A stretch of DNA of 64,000 nt from Pelagomonas calceolata (taxonomy: Eukaryota > Sar > Pelagophyceae > Pelagomonadales > Pelagomonadaceae). The DNA is taken from the NCBI GenBank assembly GCA_918797485.1, contig CAKKNE010000005.1:1364001-1428000 (forward strand), written 5' to 3'. The position numbers and the translations under genes are program-made. Of the stretch, positions 25,070 through 34,489 are shown piece by piece. Under the pieces are notes generated by a model. The model had not been told where the DNA came from and made no database searches. It saw nothing but the letters and a program-made list of their open reading frames with translations. Position 1 is the stretch's first letter, and the number at the start of each line of letters is the position of its first letter.

Positions 25070-26746
25070 TTACGAAGGTGCGACCGCCGCGACGGCCCCC
25101 GCCCATACCCGCAGCGTCGCCGCGCGCGCCGCCGCCGCGCCGTCGCCCCCCTCTGAACCTTCTTCGTGGACGGCGGCCGCAAGATCAGAAACGCAGTTCG
25201 CCAGCTCGCCGACGCCGCCCCGCCCCAAACCCTCGAGGAGCGTCGGCCGCGCCGCCGGCGCGAAGACCGCGCAGAAGGCCAAAATCGCGCCGCAGAGCCG
25301 CAGCGCGTGGAGGCCCGCGCCGAGCGCTCGCGCTAACGTCTGGAGCGGGTCCGCGCCGCCCTCGCGTTCAATCGCGACGACGTCGCGCATGTAGCCCCCG
25401 TACCGCTCCAGCACCTTCTTGAGCTTCTCCTGGTCCTTCTCCAGGAACTTGCGCACGAGGCGCGCGCGGGCCTCGTCCGGCGCGTTTTCCTGAGAGGCGT
25501 AGAGGCAGAGCGCGGCGACGCAGGCCACGACGTGCTCGTCGAGGGCTCTTTGATCATCGTTCCTACGCCGCTTCCGCCTTTTTTTAGCTCTCCGGTCGGC
25601 GGCCCCGACGACGGCGCCGCGCGCCGCGCCGCGGCCCATCAAAGCAGGAAAGAGGTGGCGCATGCCGTCCGCGCTGATCACTCTTCGAGGCGCGCCCGTG
25701 GCCTCCTCCATCGCATCGTCGCGCGGATGCTCCAATGCGGCCGCTAGCACTCTCAGTGAAGGCGCGGCGGCCGCCCGCCCTTCGCTCAGACACCGCAGCA
25801 TGAGCTCGACGCCCTCGGCTTTCACGAACTCGGGCACTGCTGTCGAGGAGGCGCCGCTCAATAACGCCGCCAGGCTCTGGAAGAGATTTTCCAAGAGCTC
25901 CTCGTCGTCGGGGCCCTCGGGGTCCTTGCGTCGGTACTTGGCGCAGGCCCGGAGCAGCGCATCGATGGTCTCCGGGGTCGCGAGTATCGTAGCGCACGAC
26001 CCGCATAATATCGACAAAACCTCGGCGCTGTACAATTTAACCGCGTCGTCGCCTTTTTTGGCTACGATTCTCGACGCGAGCCACGTCTGCAGCACGCGCG
26101 CACTACGCTTCGCTACTTCCTCGTCTTCGATAATATGTTCAAAGACACCTAACGCGTGGTGCCGCGCTTGGGCTTCCTCCGGCACGCCCTCGTCGAAGCG
26201 CTCCAGCGACTGCGAAAGCGTCTCCAGTCCTTCGCACTTGATCAAAGCCTCCACGAATGCGGCATGACCTTTGATGGCTTCCTCACCGACCGCATCGTCC
26301 GCATCCGTCAAATCAAACAACAACGCGACCGCCGACGCGGCAATGTCCCCATTCTCATGCGCCAGCAGCCCCACGACCGAACCGACACCACCTAACCGAG
26401 CGAACTCGCCATAATATTCGGGAGCTGCCGCACACAAGCCCAGACCCTTGATCGCGTCATCTAGATCGACCTCGGACTCCACAAACTTCGACGGTTCGTC
26501 CGCGTACTTGACGCGTAACTGAGCATTTCGCGTGATGCGCTTTTCTAGGGTTAATAATAACTTCCGCACGGCCGCTTGATCAATTTCCTCGATGTCCTCG
26601 TCGTCCGCTTTCTCTAGAATGGCGTCGATGGTCTTGTCCGTTTTTGGTTGCTGCGGGTCCTCATAATAGCCCGTTCTACCATTCCGCGTCGTGAAGACGT
26701 AGCCTTGTATGGAACCCGTGTAGGCGTTGCTTGCGCGGAAGTCCAT
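25070..26746 (-). CDS. CTNNBL1: Beta-catenin-like protein 1 (CTNNBL1), spliceosome factor
   Basis: 558 residues, close to the human length of about 563. The N-terminal part has IEEIDQAAVRKLLLTLEKRI; the signature KFVESEVDLDDAIKGLGLCA is followed by LGGVGSVVGLLAHENGDIAA and ALLFDLTDADD. The rest is ARM/HEAT-like helical repeats, with a basic KKRRKRRRN patch around residue 395 that could be a nuclear signal. CTNNBL1 is an ARM-repeat protein tied to the Prp19 complex (CDC5L, Prp31). In this intron-poor genome it fits a working spliceosome, as does PRCC nearby. Divergent from the glycosyltransferase at 27247. Confidence 0.92.
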   Translation of the reverse strand: MDFRASNAYTGSIQGYVFTTRNGRTGYYEDPQQPKTDKTIDAILEKADDEDIEEIDQAAVRKLLLTLEKRITRNAQLRVKYADEPSKFVESEVDLDDAIKGLGLCAAAPEYYGEFARLGGVGSVVGLLAHENGDIAASAVALLFDLTDADDAVGEEAIKGHAAFVEALIKCEGLETLSQSLERFDEGVPEEAQARHHALGVFEHIIEDEEVAKRSARVLQTWLASRIVAKKGDDAVKLYSAEVLSILCGSCATILATPETIDALLRACAKYRRKDPEGPDDEELLENLFQSLAALLSGASSTAVPEFVKAEGVELMLRCLSEGRAAAAPSLRVLAAALEHPRDDAMEEATGAPRRVISADGMRHLFPALMGRGAARGAVVGAADRRAKKRRKRRRNDDQRALDEHVVACVAALCLYASQENAPDEARARLVRKFLEKDQEKLKKVLERYGGYMRDVVAIEREGGADPLQTLARALGAGLHALRLCGAILAFCAVFAPAARPTLLEGLGRGGVGELANCVSDLAAAVHEEGSEGGDGAAAARAATLRVWAGAVAAVAPS

Positions 26747-26942
26747 CCCTCTCTGAGCGGTGTTGTGGTTGCTTTCAGCAGTGCGCGCGGCGTGCAGGTG
26801 ATGGCGGGCTTTGGGCCCTTGTAAGCCTTGGCGGCGCCGCAGCTGTGCGGCGCTGGATGCGTGCGTGTGCTAGCCGACCGCGACTCACGCGTACTGCCAG
26901 CGGATTGCACAAGGCGCGGTGGCGCGGCGCGCGCCGCAGAGG

Positions 26943-26966
26943 GCTAGCGGCCTGTAAGGCACTAGC
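26943..26966 (+). promoter_or_regulatory. GCTAG palindrome, copy 4 (CTNNBL1 / glycosyltransferase spacer)
   Basis: GCTAGCG, 3 nt, TGTAAGGCACTAGC: a perfect match to the consensus. It lies 197 bp from the CTNNBL1 start and 281 bp from the start at 27247. The rest of the 500 bp spacer shows no gene; an open frame to 26731 upstream of 27247 lacks conserved content. Confidence 0.65.
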
Positions 26967-27246
26967 AAGCAGGGCAGCCCCTCCGAAGGCCCCGACCCGC
27001 CGCCGGAGGACTACGACGACCCCTCTAGGAGCGATCCGAGGCGGACGCGCGCACGCAGCGCTGCCCAGCGCGGTTTGCTCGGCTCTATCTTTGGGGCAGC
27101 CCCGGAACGCGTGCCTCCCGCCGACGGAACGGGACCGAGGCAAGCCGAGCAGCCGCCCGCGACGCTCGCATCGCGAAGCGGCAGCGCTGGGCTGCACCCC
27201 CAGCCAGCGGAAAACTATCCACAGCGCCGGCGGGCGACGCGAAGCC

Positions 27247-29325
27247 ATGGAGGCCGCCGCGAAAGCCGCCGCCGCCGCCGCCGACACGCCGCGCACGAAT
27301 CAAACGCGCTGCGCCATCGCCACGACGTCCTGCGCCGCGCCCGGCGTCGACGTCCTGTGCTGGTGGGCGACGTACCATATCAAACTTGGTGTGGATACGA
27401 TCTACCTGTACGTCCACGACGCGTCGGTCGTGGAACCGAAGAAGAAGGCCCAAGGCGTCGCGGCGCCGTCGCCACTCCTCCTCAAAGTACAAGAGCGGCT
27501 CAAATCCCTGAACCTGGAGCGGCAGGTCCTCGCGTTGCCGGCGTTGAGCCACCAGAAGGGCGCGGGGACCGTGGATGTGGTCGCCATGCAAGAGCGCGAC
27601 GTGCACGACGCCATCCGACGAGCTCGAGCGTCTGGCTTTGATTGGCTTTTCCACGTCGACGACGACGAGTTGCTCCATCTGACGAGTGGCAAATTTGGTA
27701 AGGGCGAACTGGCAAAAGTCGTTGAAAAGGCGCGCGATTCGACGTTTAACCTGAGGCTGGACAATCTGGAAGTGCGACGGACCTTTCCCGAGATCAAAGA
27801 ACCGTACAATTTTTTTGAGGAAGAGACGCATTTCAAGTTGAGAGTGGCCCTACATGCGGACGGGTCCTCGGTCAAGAAGCACCACGACGCGCGCTTTTAT
27901 ATTCATGGGGGCAACCCGGCGTCCGGGGCGGACAACACGACAGCTCCCTTTTTAAGTTATTGGAACGGGAAGAGTGGAGGGCGCCTCAGCGAGCCCGGTC
28001 TCAAGCCCTGCGGCGTGCATTTTTTCGGAAGCGCGCGGGGCGACGCGGCGCGCAACGGCGCGCAGGACGCCGCCGACGGCTTGGTGTTGCTCCACTACCC
28101 CTTCTGCCACTTCGCGACGTGGCGCCACAAGTTTAACGTGCTGGACGCCACCCAAAGGTCGGACTGGGGCCACTACCGGGCGGCCCGCTTAAAAATTGTG
28201 GAGGCGATGGCGCCGGGCGGCGGCGGCGAAAAGGCCATCGAGGAATTTTATAGGGAGGCCGTCATGCTCAAGGGGGCACCCACCTCGGATGTGGAGCACG
28301 TCGCCGTGAATCTGCCCGCTTCGGCACGACCGCAGCAGTGGCGCACGGGCGTCTACAAGCGCATCGATGACGGAGAAGGACGGTGCTACGCGCGGTGCGA
28401 GAAGGCCGACAAGGACGGGCCCAAGTCGTACCTCTGGAACATTCCCTCGAAGAAGATGTGGCTCGTCGGCTCGACGCCCGGCGCGACGACGGGCGCGGCC
28501 GTCGCGTACGATGAGGCAGAAGACCCATCGAAGATCGGCGCCCCGTGGTGCGTCTACGACGGCAGCGCGTGGGTCAAGGCGGCGGGCGCGGCCGTGGGCG
28601 CCATCAACGTTGATGGGGAGGGGCGGCGCTACGCGGTCGTCGACGCGAAGCGAATTTTCGGGGACGCCCCCCTCCCCACCGGAGGTGAAGAGGAGGTGAA
28701 GAGGCGGAGCCAGCCCGACCACGCGCGCCTCGCGGCGATCGTCCTGGCGGCGCTCACTCACGAGCCCTACGCCGCCGTCTTCTGGCGGGCCTGCGAGAAG
28801 GCGGCGAAGCGCGAGCCGCCGGGCGCGGAGCGCAAGCCCGAGGCTTGCAAACGGGCGCTCGCGGCGGGCGCGCGCGCCGTCGGCGCGCCGCGCGTCGCCG
28901 CGTCGCTCGTGGCTGAAAGGATGGCGGCGCTGCCCGAGCACAAGCGGCGCGCGGCGCGGACGCTCTCGAAGTCGCGCGACGCCCACGCCGACGTCCTCTC
29001 GAAAACAACCGAGGACGCCGTCGTGCTGTCGATCCCCGGCGCCGAGTCCGTCCAGTCCTGGCGCGCCGGCGTCTACGCGCGCGAGACGCAGACGCTGTAC
29101 AAGCGCGTGCGCGAGGCCGACGAGCAGGAATCCTTTTTATATGCGCTGCCGAAGCGCGGGATGTGGCTCGTGGGGTCCACGCCGGGCTCGACCGTCGGCG
29201 GGCTCGTCGCCTACGACGAGGTCCGCGACGCGCGCAAGCTCAACTGCGCCTGGCACGTCTTCGACGGGCGGACGTGGGCGCCGGCGCGCGGCGTGGCCGT
29301 GACGGTGGCGAAGGGGCGGGGGTAA
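27247..29325 (+). CDS. GT92-like glycosyltransferase with two C-terminal repeat domains
   Basis: 692 residues from ATG 27247 (MEAAAKAAAAA). Residues about 17-320 resemble family-92/GT2-like enzymes: CWWATYHIKLGVDTIYLYVHD, then WLFHVDDDELLHL (DxD-type metal site), HFKLRVALHA, and YIHGGNP near the acceptor region. Two copies of an 85-90 residue module follow: one with QQWRTGVYKRIDD and KMWLVGSTPGATTGAAVAYD, the other with QSWRAGVYARETQ and GMWLVGSTPGSTVGGLVAYD. Each ends in WHVFDG- or WCVYDG-type text. The module may bind glycan, but I do not recognise it. No signal peptide is visible, unusual for a Golgi enzyme; a 5' exon may be missing. Confidence 0.65.
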   Translation: MEAAAKAAAAAADTPRTNQTRCAIATTSCAAPGVDVLCWWATYHIKLGVDTIYLYVHDASVVEPKKKAQGVAAPSPLLLKVQERLKSLNLERQVLALPALSHQKGAGTVDVVAMQERDVHDAIRRARASGFDWLFHVDDDELLHLTSGKFGKGELAKVVEKARDSTFNLRLDNLEVRRTFPEIKEPYNFFEEETHFKLRVALHADGSSVKKHHDARFYIHGGNPASGADNTTAPFLSYWNGKSGGRLSEPGLKPCGVHFFGSARGDAARNGAQDAADGLVLLHYPFCHFATWRHKFNVLDATQRSDWGHYRAARLKIVEAMAPGGGGEKAIEEFYREAVMLKGAPTSDVEHVAVNLPASARPQQWRTGVYKRIDDGEGRCYARCEKADKDGPKSYLWNIPSKKMWLVGSTPGATTGAAVAYDEAEDPSKIGAPWCVYDGSAWVKAAGAAVGAINVDGEGRRYAVVDAKRIFGDAPLPTGGEEEVKRRSQPDHARLAAIVLAALTHEPYAAVFWRACEKAAKREPPGAERKPEACKRALAAGARAVGAPRVAASLVAERMAALPEHKRRAARTLSKSRDAHADVLSKTTEDAVVLSIPGAESVQSWRAGVYARETQTLYKRVREADEQESFLYALPKRGMWLVGSTPGSTVGGLVAYDEVRDARKLNCAWHVFDGRTWAPARGVAVTVAKGRG

Positions 29326-29339
29326 GCATCGAAAGACAA

Positions 29340-30320
29340 TTACCAGCCGTACTTCGCGTTCGTCTCGGCCTTCGTCTTGGTCGCCCGGCCGCGCTTCTCC
29401 ATGAGCTCGAGCTCTCGCTCGGCCGCGGCGATGGCCAGCGAGTTGATCTGGTGCTTGCGCTTCTGCGTCTTCGTCGGGCGCGTCGTCGTCGTCGTCTGGC
29501 CGGTCTGCGTGTTGTAGAAGGCCGCCGCGATGGAGACCTCGGGGGCCCGGCGCTCCGAGGCGGCGAGGAGCTCGTCCGCGGACCGCGTCTCGACGCGCGG
29601 CGCGACGTCGGCGACGACGACGCCCTGCGCGCCCTGGAGCTGCGCGAAGGCGGCGACGTCGCCCTTGGCGAGCGCGGCCTCGGCGTCCCTTCTACGGCGC
29701 GCGGCCGACCGCGCGGGCGGCGCGGGCGGCGGCGGCGGCGCGGGCGGCGCCGCGTAGGGGCTGGCCGCGAGCGGCGGCGGCGCGCGCGACCGCCGCGGGC
29801 CCGCGAGCGGGCCCGCGGGCGGGCCCACGGGCGGCGCCGCGGCGACGGCGACGGGCGCCGCCGCCGCGCGGCGCGCGCGGCCCCGCGCGGGGAGCGCGAA
29901 GAACGCGCCCCCGGCGGGCGGGCCGCCGTCCGAGTCGTCGTCCGAGTCGGCGGCGGTGGCCGGCGGCGGCGCCGGCGCCGGCGGCGGCAGCGGCTCCGGC
30001 GGCGCGGGCGTCGCGTGCTCCGGCGCCGGCAGCGCCGCGAGGAGCGCGTGGCCGCGCGCGCCGCCGCGCACCTTCGCGGGCGCCGCGGCGGCCGCCGCCG
30101 GCGCCGCGCCGTCGTCGTCGTCGCTCCAGGCCGCGCCGCCCTCGAGCGCCGCCCGGATGTCGGGCGGCAGGATCGCGCGCGCCTGGATCGCCCACCGCGA
30201 CTCGCGCCGGCCCGCGCGCGGACCCTCGCGCACGGCGGCGCGCGGGGGCTTGGCGGGCTCGTCGTCCGACGACGACGCCTCGTCGCCGGACGAGGCGTAG
30301 CCGGCGACGAGGCCTTTCAT
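29340..30320 (-). CDS. PRCC: PRCC-domain protein (spliceosome / mitotic control)
   Basis: 326 residues. The N-terminus MKGLVAGYASSGDEASSSDDE is typical of PRCC (single L-x-x-Y-x-S/D-S-D-E motif). A long Pro/Ala-rich middle follows. The diagnostic C-terminal block is RKHQINSLAIAAAERELELM, ending KAETNAKYGW; the family has RKHQI-x-L-x-x-QAKERELEL...QAKYGF. PRCC proteins associate with splicing factors and with mitotic checkpoint control in animals. The middle is over 70% Pro/Ala by eye, so only the ends are informative. Convergent with the glycosyltransferase, stops 14 bp apart. Confidence 0.9.
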   Translation of the reverse strand: MKGLVAGYASSGDEASSSDDEPAKPPRAAVREGPRAGRRESRWAIQARAILPPDIRAALEGGAAWSDDDDGAAPAAAAAAPAKVRGGARGHALLAALPAPEHATPAPPEPLPPPAPAPPPATAADSDDDSDGGPPAGGAFFALPARGRARRAAAAPVAVAAAPPVGPPAGPLAGPRRSRAPPPLAASPYAAPPAPPPPPAPPARSAARRRRDAEAALAKGDVAAFAQLQGAQGVVVADVAPRVETRSADELLAASERRAPEVSIAAAFYNTQTGQTTTTTRPTKTQKRKHQINSLAIAAAERELELMEKRGRATKTKAETNAKYGW

Positions 30321-31672
30321 CTCTGTTGTGTAGCTACACTGCTGGCACTACTTGTACGAGTGAGGCTCGGCGCGTCGTACCCACCTCCGCCGGTCTGACG
30401 GCTACAGCAGGCTGTGCGGGCGTCGTTACAGGCTTCCCGATCCTGTTGTGCCCAAGGACAAAGGTGCGGCTTGAGGCCCAAAACGAGGCTAGCGCATGTA
30501 AAGACACTAGCAAGAAACTCGATCGCAGCATGCAAGCCGTTTGGGTATCGTTCCGTTAGCTACTAGTCCAAAGAGATCAATGGGACACTTACTGGGGGGC
30601 GAAAAAATAATTTTTTTAATTCGCGATATTGACGGTCCCGCCATGGCGGCCGCACCGGTGGAATCCTGTCAAGATCGTGGCCCCGAGGTCTCCCTGGGGT
30701 CGCCTAGGGTCGGTACTAGACATGTGTAATCGCCTACGCCGCATGCGCGGGCGCTTCCATCGGTGGATACATATCAGTACAGGTTCTCAGCTGCCCAGAT
30801 GTCTCCACCATGATCCCCCCAAGTTTTGGATCCAGAGCTCTCTGGAGAGCCCCAAGAATCGGCGCATGCGGTTTCGGAGACTACCCGACCCCAGACCCAT
30901 CTCCGAGGGAGCCCGCGAGCCGATCTACATCCGAAAAAAGTAAATAATTTGGACCCGATTGGAGCGCACGGCAACATCGCCTACCTCTCTTTGCCGTTTT
31001 GCGCCTTGATGCGCGCGTCAAGTGCGCGCGCGGCAGCAGCACGGTAGGCTGCTGCGTTTGGGCCTTCGGCACCGTCGGTCGGACCCGATCGTCATCACTG
31101 ACAGGTCCTCATCGCTCTGCGTGCACGGTCCACCTGGGAGCATCAGGTGGGCCGAACTCGTTTGCGGCGCTTCTCCGCCGCGCCGACGAATAGTCGGCGC
31201 GGCGGCGACACGGCTCCCTCGTACGATTCATCGGTGCGGCGGAGGACGCCGCGCGTCCACCGAAACCGCCGCGGAACTCGTAGGGAAGCGCCACCGCGCG
31301 CCGCGCTCTAAGACCACGAAGCTCCTCAAGCCAGATATTTGCTTCATCTCTCTCGCGGGCTCGCAGGGTGTAGTCAAGCGCTCTGGGCGTAGTCTAGAAT
31401 AGGTGGAACTGACGCAGATGGCCACTTCTGGCTGGGGCTTTTTCTTGGCTCGTTATATCTCTCTCAATGTCCGGTCCACCTATGCCGCAATGCCCGGTGT
31501 TCCTTCCGGAGACGTCTCCTCACGACCCGTAAAACACGGTATTCGTCTCCACAGGTCTGGCTTGGTACGTCGTCGGACCAAGCCCGGAGGCGGTTTTGTC
31601 ATGCGGGTTTTCTCAGCTCACGTGAGGGCGAAGAGTAAAGAAACCCGAAAGCGCCGATACTTAGGACCACGG
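30321..31672. other. 1.35 kb region with no gene found
   Basis: This is the longest non-coding stretch. Near its left end is a GCTAG palindrome. At 30604-30620 there is an AT-rich run, unusual here. The rest is mixed sequence with short frames lacking codon bias or domains; the longest (30629-30943, plus) is Arg/Pro-rich with no recognisable motif. No tRNA, rRNA or transposase signal was seen. It lies between the divergent PRCC promoter and the 3' end of the dioxygenase-ILEI gene, so it may hold an undetected ncRNA or old repeats. Confidence 0.45.
30488..30511 (+). promoter_or_regulatory. GCTAG palindrome, copy 5 (upstream of PRCC)
   Basis: GCTAGCG, then CATGTAAAGACACTAGC: the core is TGTAAAGACAC, with one extra A. 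It lies 168 bp upstream of the PRCC start and has no annotated gene on its right side, so it may act in one direction or mark an unrecognised transcript. Confidence 0.55.
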
Positions 31673-34183
31673 TCACTTCTTCCCCGCGGAGGCGAGGATC
31701 ACCTTCGCCGTGACGTCCGTCTTCTCCGTCGTCACGTCCGAGATCACCCCGTTCGCGCCGAGCGCCGCGTCGATGCGCAGGAGGAACTTCGTCTTGTCCA
31801 TCAGTAGATGCCCTGTACCACCCTTGACGCCGAGGAACGCGAAGGGGAAGCGGTAGCCGATCTTCTCCATCTGGGCCGGGGCGCCGAGCAACCGCAGCGC
31901 GTCATATAGTTTATCGGAGGGCGGCCGCTTGGCCGCCACGGCCGTGTCCGTGATGGCGATGGCCACGACCCTACCAGCAGGCAGCTTCTTCACGAAGGAG
32001 CTGAACCGGTCCACCTCCAAATCCGTCTTGCCGTAGATGTCGAAGCGCTTGCGGTCCACAAAGGCATTGATCAATGAAATCCCTTTCGTGGCATGAACAT
32101 CGAGCTCGAGCACGTGGAAGCCCGTCATGTTCGGGGTCAATTCGTGCACGGTTTGCTTGCCGCTCGCATCACAATAACCTGTGTGGAAATCGACCAGTGT
32201 GTCGGGTGCCATCGAGCGGTGAGGTACCGGCATCGCCACGCCATCGAGCAGGTTTCCCGTCGATGGCGTGGAACGCGCCGTAAAATGTTGCTTTCCACAC
32301 AGACAAGAACCGATCCAGCCGCCGCCGCGCGCCATCGTCAGGCCGTAGCACTCGATTGAGATGCGGTTGGGTTTGGTGGGCGGCGGCAATTCCACGGCCC
32401 TCTTCTTCTGGTAGGCGAAGTACCTGCGGGCGCGGCGGTCGCGGCGACGGCCCCCGCCGAAGGTCGCGAAAGAAGGACGCCGCGCGCTTTACTTAGAATT
32501 CTCGTCGGGCGTGAACTCGGACTTGTCAATTCTATATTTCGCGAAGTAGGGTAAGTCCACGCCGTCATCAGAAGCCGCCGTGAAGCCGAGCTCTTTGAGC
32601 TTGGACGCGACGCGCGTCGACAGCTTGTTGTAGGCGTTGTGGCTGAAGGCAATGAAACTAATACGAGTCCCTTGGTAGGGCTTCGTGTAGTGCTCGGCGT
32701 TGCCGTTGAACAGCTTCCAGCCGCCGGAGCAGGACAGGACCTGCGATGGTAGAGACGGTCGCGCGACGGGCGGTCTCCGCGGCGATGGGGCATCGCGCCG
32801 ACGGCGTCCTGATGACACGTAGACTCTCGTGGTAACACGAGGGCGGCGTCGCGGCGGCCCTGTCTCGTGAAGACGCCATCGACGCGACTGCGGTCTCTCT
32901 GACACGCCGCGACGGCCCCGACGCGGTCCGAAACAGCTCAAACTCGAAAAAGAAAACACCCACGTCATCGTGCGATGGCCACGAGTCGTACGGGACGCCG
33001 GGATCAATACCTGCTGGCCGCCGCCGCCCTTCACATATTTTTCGCCGGTATCTTCATCTGTGGCTTCCACGAACGCGTCGGCCGTCCAGAGTTCGCCGCC
33101 CGTGTGTTTGCCTAACGATCGGATGTAGCTCGGCCCGATGTTGTTCCCGTCGACGTGTTTCCTCGCCGCGTAGTTGTAGTTGATCTGTAAAGAACTGAAG
33201 GGGAAGTCCTCGGGGAGCGAGGTCTTGACCCAGCCCGTTATCAGCTTGCAGAGGTTCGGGTAGGCGCTCGACACCTGGGACACGGCCATGCCCACGCCGC
33301 CCAACACGAACACGGCCCCGAGGCACATGCCCTGCACCGCCTTGCCGTCGGGCGTCACGTTGGGTCTTTCTTGCGTCGGCCAGCTGTCTCCTAACAGTTT
33401 CAGACAAGCCTCGACGTCGGCCTGGGACGGCTTCGATGATAATCTTTTGGTCGCCTCCTGCTCGGCCTTCGCGAGACCTTCGCTGCCTTTCCCTTGGTAC
33501 GTAAAGTCCTTCTTCTGGGCGGCTCTAGCGGCCGCTTCCGCCGACGCCCCAAAGCCTCTCGAAGGATCTAAGGGTTTTTCTTTGGACGCCGCGGCGTGTC
33601 CTAGGTCGCAGGCGCGCATGCACGGCGAACCCGACGTCCACAGTCTCACTTCGCGCTTCGGCAGGTCCAACCGCACCAATCTTTTGTCAGCTTCCTTCTC
33701 AGTTGTAACATCGCAGTCCTGGTAGTGCGTCTTGCCGCCGTTCTGGGCCTTCTCGAAGAGGACGCGCACGGCCTTGACGGCGTACTTCGTCGTCACGCCT
33801 CCCCTATGAAACATGATCACGTGGCCCGTGACCCAGCGGTTCGTCTTCTCGCAGAGCACGGAGCAGACCGTGCCGAGCGCGAAGGCGAACTCTCCATTAA
33901 AAGCGCCCGTCGACGTGATCGTGTTCTCCGTCGGTCGGTTCACAGAGCCCTTCTCGTGCTCCTCGATGGTGTACTCCGTGCGGGCCTTCTTGGGCGCGGG
34001 CTTCCTGGAGGACGACTTGCGCTTCTTCTGGGGCTCGTCGTCGGACTCGACGATGACCTCCTCCTCCTCTTCCTCCTCGGACTCGGACGAGCTCTCCTTC
34101 TCGAACTCGGAGCCGTCGTTACTCTGGCCGTCGTCGTACTTCGGCGCGGACGCGCGGCTCGCGCGGCTCGGGCGGGAGGCCAT
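31673..34183 (-). CDS. TET/JBP-like 2OG-Fe(II) dioxygenase fused to an ILEI/PANDER domain
   Basis: Four exons: 34183-33011, 32740-32493, 32423-32311 and 32178-31673, giving 679 residues. The N-terminus is Ser/Lys/Glu-rich and acidic, with KKRKSSSRKPAPKKAR as a likely nuclear signal. The oxygenase carries RKHVDGNNIGPSYIRSLG (H343-x-D345), KHTGGELW, and after splicing NAEHYTKPYQGTRISF (H408, R417). The HxDxxNxGxS, GGxLW and HxTxPFxGxR pattern is that of TET/JBP-type oxygenases, which oxidise methylated or hydroxymethylated bases. The C-terminal part (about 530-679) has GISLINAFVD, IAITDTAVAAKRPP, LLGAPAQMEKIGYRFPFAF and GVKGG, matching the ILEI/PANDER domain of FAM3, CEMIP and POMGNT1. The domains share a frame separated only by TAA (32489-32491); a 69 bp intron with donor GTAAAG removes it. 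Splices are predicted, not observed. Confidence 0.75.
32171..32310 (-). mobile_element. Introner element in the dioxygenase-ILEI gene
   Basis: Best-preserved of the family. The element (32302-32179, 124 bp) has terminal inverted repeats CTGTGTGGAAAGCAAC and GTCGATTTCCACACAG, 14 of 16 pairing. It is flanked by an 8 bp target-site duplication, GTTCTTGT (32310-32303) and GTTATTGT (32178-32171), with one mismatch. The left duplication supplies the GT donor and the right terminal repeat supplies the AG acceptor, so splicing removes the element plus one duplication copy and restores WIG-YCDASGK. The interior carries CCACGCCATCGA and TCGATGGCGTGG in a hairpin. This is the mechanism described for introners in Aureococcus and Micromonas. 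Confidence 0.8.
32424..32492 (-). other. Intron spanning the stop between dioxygenase and ILEI parts
   Basis: The donor GTAAAG lies inside the codon before TAA, and the acceptor is CCCGCAG. Its 69 bp length keeps frame. It has no introner word or terminal repeat, so it looks like an ordinary intron. If it were retained, translation would end after the oxygenase domain, giving a 474-residue form (with the other introns removed). Confidence 0.6.
32741..33010 (-). mobile_element. Introner-like intron within the oxygenase domain
   Basis: 270 bp GT-AG intron, length divisible by three. It contains GTCGCGTCGATGGCGTC, shared with LPD intron 2, and its last 45 nt resemble that intron's end (CCGCGG, GTCGCG, GACCGT, then CAG). 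The terminal repeats are eroded. Its removal joins GGGGQQ to VLSCSGGW. Confidence 0.55.
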
Positions 34184-34467
34184 GGTTCTTGGGCCTGCGC
34201 GCGGGACGCTCAGACGCTCCGCGAGACGGGGCGGCGCTTGTGGTGAGACGTGGGATTGCGCGGACTGCGCGCGGGCGCCCGGACGGCAGCGAAACCGCGC
34301 GGCAGACAGCAGCGCCTGTTCAGGCACGTGCGGGCGCGTTTCACGACAGATTCGCGCGGCCGCAGCAGGGTGGGAGACGCGGGAACGCGCGGAGGGCGTT
34401 TCTTAAACTTGAGGTCTGTGAGCGCGTGTATCCAGCAAAAAGCCAGAGAGCGCGCGCTCTCTCGCTT

Positions 34468-34489
34468 CTAGTGCCTTACATCCGCTAGC
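34468..34489 (-). promoter_or_regulatory. GCTAG palindrome, copy 6 (dioxygenase-ILEI / Pro-Glu repeat gene spacer)
   Basis: Plus strand CTAGTGCCTTACATC followed by CGCTAGC. It lies 285 bp from the dioxygenase start and 189 bp from the ATG at 34678. The 494 bp spacer also carries a short AT-rich tract (TATATTTTTT) at 34495-34504, next to this motif. Confidence 0.6.

Noticed and set aside
26731-27246. N-terminal extension of the glycosyltransferase
   Set aside because: The extension is Arg/Ala-rich, overlaps the palindrome spacer and the divergent CTNNBL1 promoter, and the ATG at 27247 has a good context.
29163-30398. Plus-strand frame antisense to PRCC
   Set aside because: PRCC has diagnostic ends on the minus strand; this frame is Arg/Gly-rich and partly overlaps the glycosyltransferase end in another frame.
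32489-32491. TAA taken as the end of a separate dioxygenase gene, with a second gene downstream starting at GTG 32395
   Set aside because: The downstream frame has no ATG before its domain, the frame is continuous apart from this stop, and good donor and acceptor sites flank it.
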